A program made the translations under genes and the position numbers. Positions 6,182 to 7,041 of a DNA stretch of 7,041 nucleotides are shown here, piece after piece; position 1 is the stretch's first letter; each line of letters starts with the position of its first letter. The stretch lies in assembly GCA_022826345.1 (NCBI GenBank), contig JAJDVB010000036.1, positions 1-7,041 of the forward strand, read 5' to 3'. The stretch is from Alphaproteobacteria bacterium (GTDB taxonomy: Bacteria > Pseudomonadota > Alphaproteobacteria > UBA828). The notes under the pieces are model-generated. The model saw only the letters and a program-made list of their open reading frames with translations, was not told the DNA's origin and ran no database searches.

Positions 6182-7041
6182 CTACAGCCGGGTCAGCAGA
6201 CCTCGATCGGGGGTGGTCTGGCGGAGGAAGTCGGCGACCGGAAGGCACCAGATGTCGTCGATCCGCAAGCGTTCGGACCCGCGATAGAGCACGGCCGTCT
6301 CCGCTTCGGGGTAGTCCGCCCGAAACGACCGCAGCGCACGCAGGTCAGCGGAATGCACCCTGCGGGCGTTCTTGACCTCGAACGCCTGAAGCCCCGACTC
6401 GCCGTAGACGACGAAATCGACCTCGGCCCCTGCACGTGTCCGCCAGAAGAAGAGCTCCGCGTCGTTCCGGGAATATGCGGCCCAGGCGCGGAGATGCTGG
6501 GCCACGAGCCCTTCAAGCGCCTGACCGTCCATCTCCTCGGGGCGGTCGAGTGGCCCCTTGGGGCGGAGCGAACGGAACACGCCGGCATCGAACAGGTAGA
6601 TCTTCTCGTGCGCGACGGTCGCGCGCTTGGCGCGTTTGCGGAAGACCGGCAGGCGGAAGGCGAGCAACAGATCCTCGAGGATCCCGACGTACCCCGCGAC
6701 TACCTTGCGCTCGACCTGGCATTCCCTCGCGACCGCGGCGACGTTGAGCTGCGCGCCGTGGGAAAAGCTCACCGATTCCAGGAACCTGGTGAATCCGCTG
6801 ACGTTGCGGGTGAGACCTTCCGCCCGTACCTCCTGGTCCAGGTACAGGCTCGCATAGGCGTCGAGGACATCCGACGGATCGGGCGCACCCATCACCAGGG
6901 GCAGCATTCCGATTCGGAGCGACCGATCGAGGTCGAACTCCGGCAGCTCCGCGGCCAGGAAGGGATGCATGGTGCGGTGGACGGCCCGGCCTCCCAGCAG
7001 GTCCACCCCGCCCCGCCGGAGCTTTCGGGCGCTCGAACCCG
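6182..7041 (-). CDS. AAA_14/DUF4143-family ATPase, 5' end beyond the window
   Basis: The visible 285 residues are the C-terminal part of an archaeal-type AAA ATPase with a DUF4143 domain. The open frame continues to the window edge, and its first residues GSSARKLRRGGVDLLGGRA are the conserved segment just after the ATPase core. The real start and the Walker motifs therefore lie to the right, and the in-frame GTG at 7006 is internal. A helical/winged-helix-like middle (about visible residues 95-130) precedes EKIYLFDAGVFRSL (145-158). The C-terminal domain has a PD-(D/E)xK-like pattern, FFWRTRAGAEVDFVV followed by FEVKN (Asp208, Glu221, Lys223 in visible numbering). The physiological role of these proteins is poorly known; many copies occur per genome, often in accessory regions. 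The gene is convergent with the phosphoesterase. Confidence 0.88.
   Translation of the reverse strand, partial: GSSARKLRRGGVDLLGGRAVHRTMHPFLAAELPEFDLDRSLRIGMLPLVMGAPDPSDVLDAYASLYLDQEVRAEGLTRNVSGFTRFLESVSFSHGAQLNVAAVARECQVERKVVAGYVGILEDLLLAFRLPVFRKRAKRATVAHEKIYLFDAGVFRSLRPKGPLDRPEEMDGQALEGLVAQHLRAWAAYSRNDAELFFWRTRAGAEVDFVVYGESGLQAFEVKNARRVHSADLRALRSFRADYPEAETAVLYRGSERLRIDDIWCLPVADFLRQTTPDRGLLTRL

Noticed and set aside
1..7041. CRISPR arrays, tRNA or rRNA genes.
   Set aside because: I saw no regularly spaced direct repeats and no tRNA- or rRNA-like sequence by eye; a covariance-model scan was not possible.

Overview
This 7.0 kb window looks like an accessory (defence / mobile) region of a GC-rich bacterium. 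No rRNA, tRNA or taxon-diagnostic gene is present, so I cannot name the host. Hand counts on single 60-base lines give about two thirds G+C in the transposase and in the 5.3-7.0 kb genes, but nearer half in the 1.2-3.8 kb block. That difference suggests the middle block was acquired separately.

Layout, left to right. (1) 1-1184: an IS630-family insertion sequence, cut by the window's left edge. Its DDE transposase is split over two frames and is joined by an apparent programmed -1 frameshift at an A8 run, followed by a GC-rich stem-loop. (2) 1153-3825, minus strand: a two-gene SIR2-HerA operon (the Nezha-type anti-phage defence architecture), sir2 first and herA second, separated by one base. 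Both genes look broken: sir2 has a one-base frameshift right after its Asn-Tyr-Asp motif, and herA is cut near its C-terminus by the IS630 element. (3) 3826-4522: about 700 bases with no confident gene, possibly holding scattered remnants of an APP1-like gene. (4) 4523-4961, minus strand: a compact hicB-hicA toxin-antitoxin pair. (5) 4962-5319: an intergenic region with a 17-base palindrome. (6) 5320-6099, plus strand: a calcineurin-like metallophosphoesterase. (7) 6182-7041, minus strand: the C-terminal part of an AAA_14/DUF4143 ATPase that runs off the right edge, convergent with the phosphoesterase.

How the parts fit: the main story is a known type of NAD-depleting phage defence operon caught in decay, probably inactivated by two independent lesions, beside a toxin-antitoxin pair and a DUF4143 ATPase of the kind common in accessory islands. 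I do not see an undescribed multi-gene system. The points most worth checking are whether the sir2 frameshift is real, where the rest of herA is, and the frameshift signal in the transposase.
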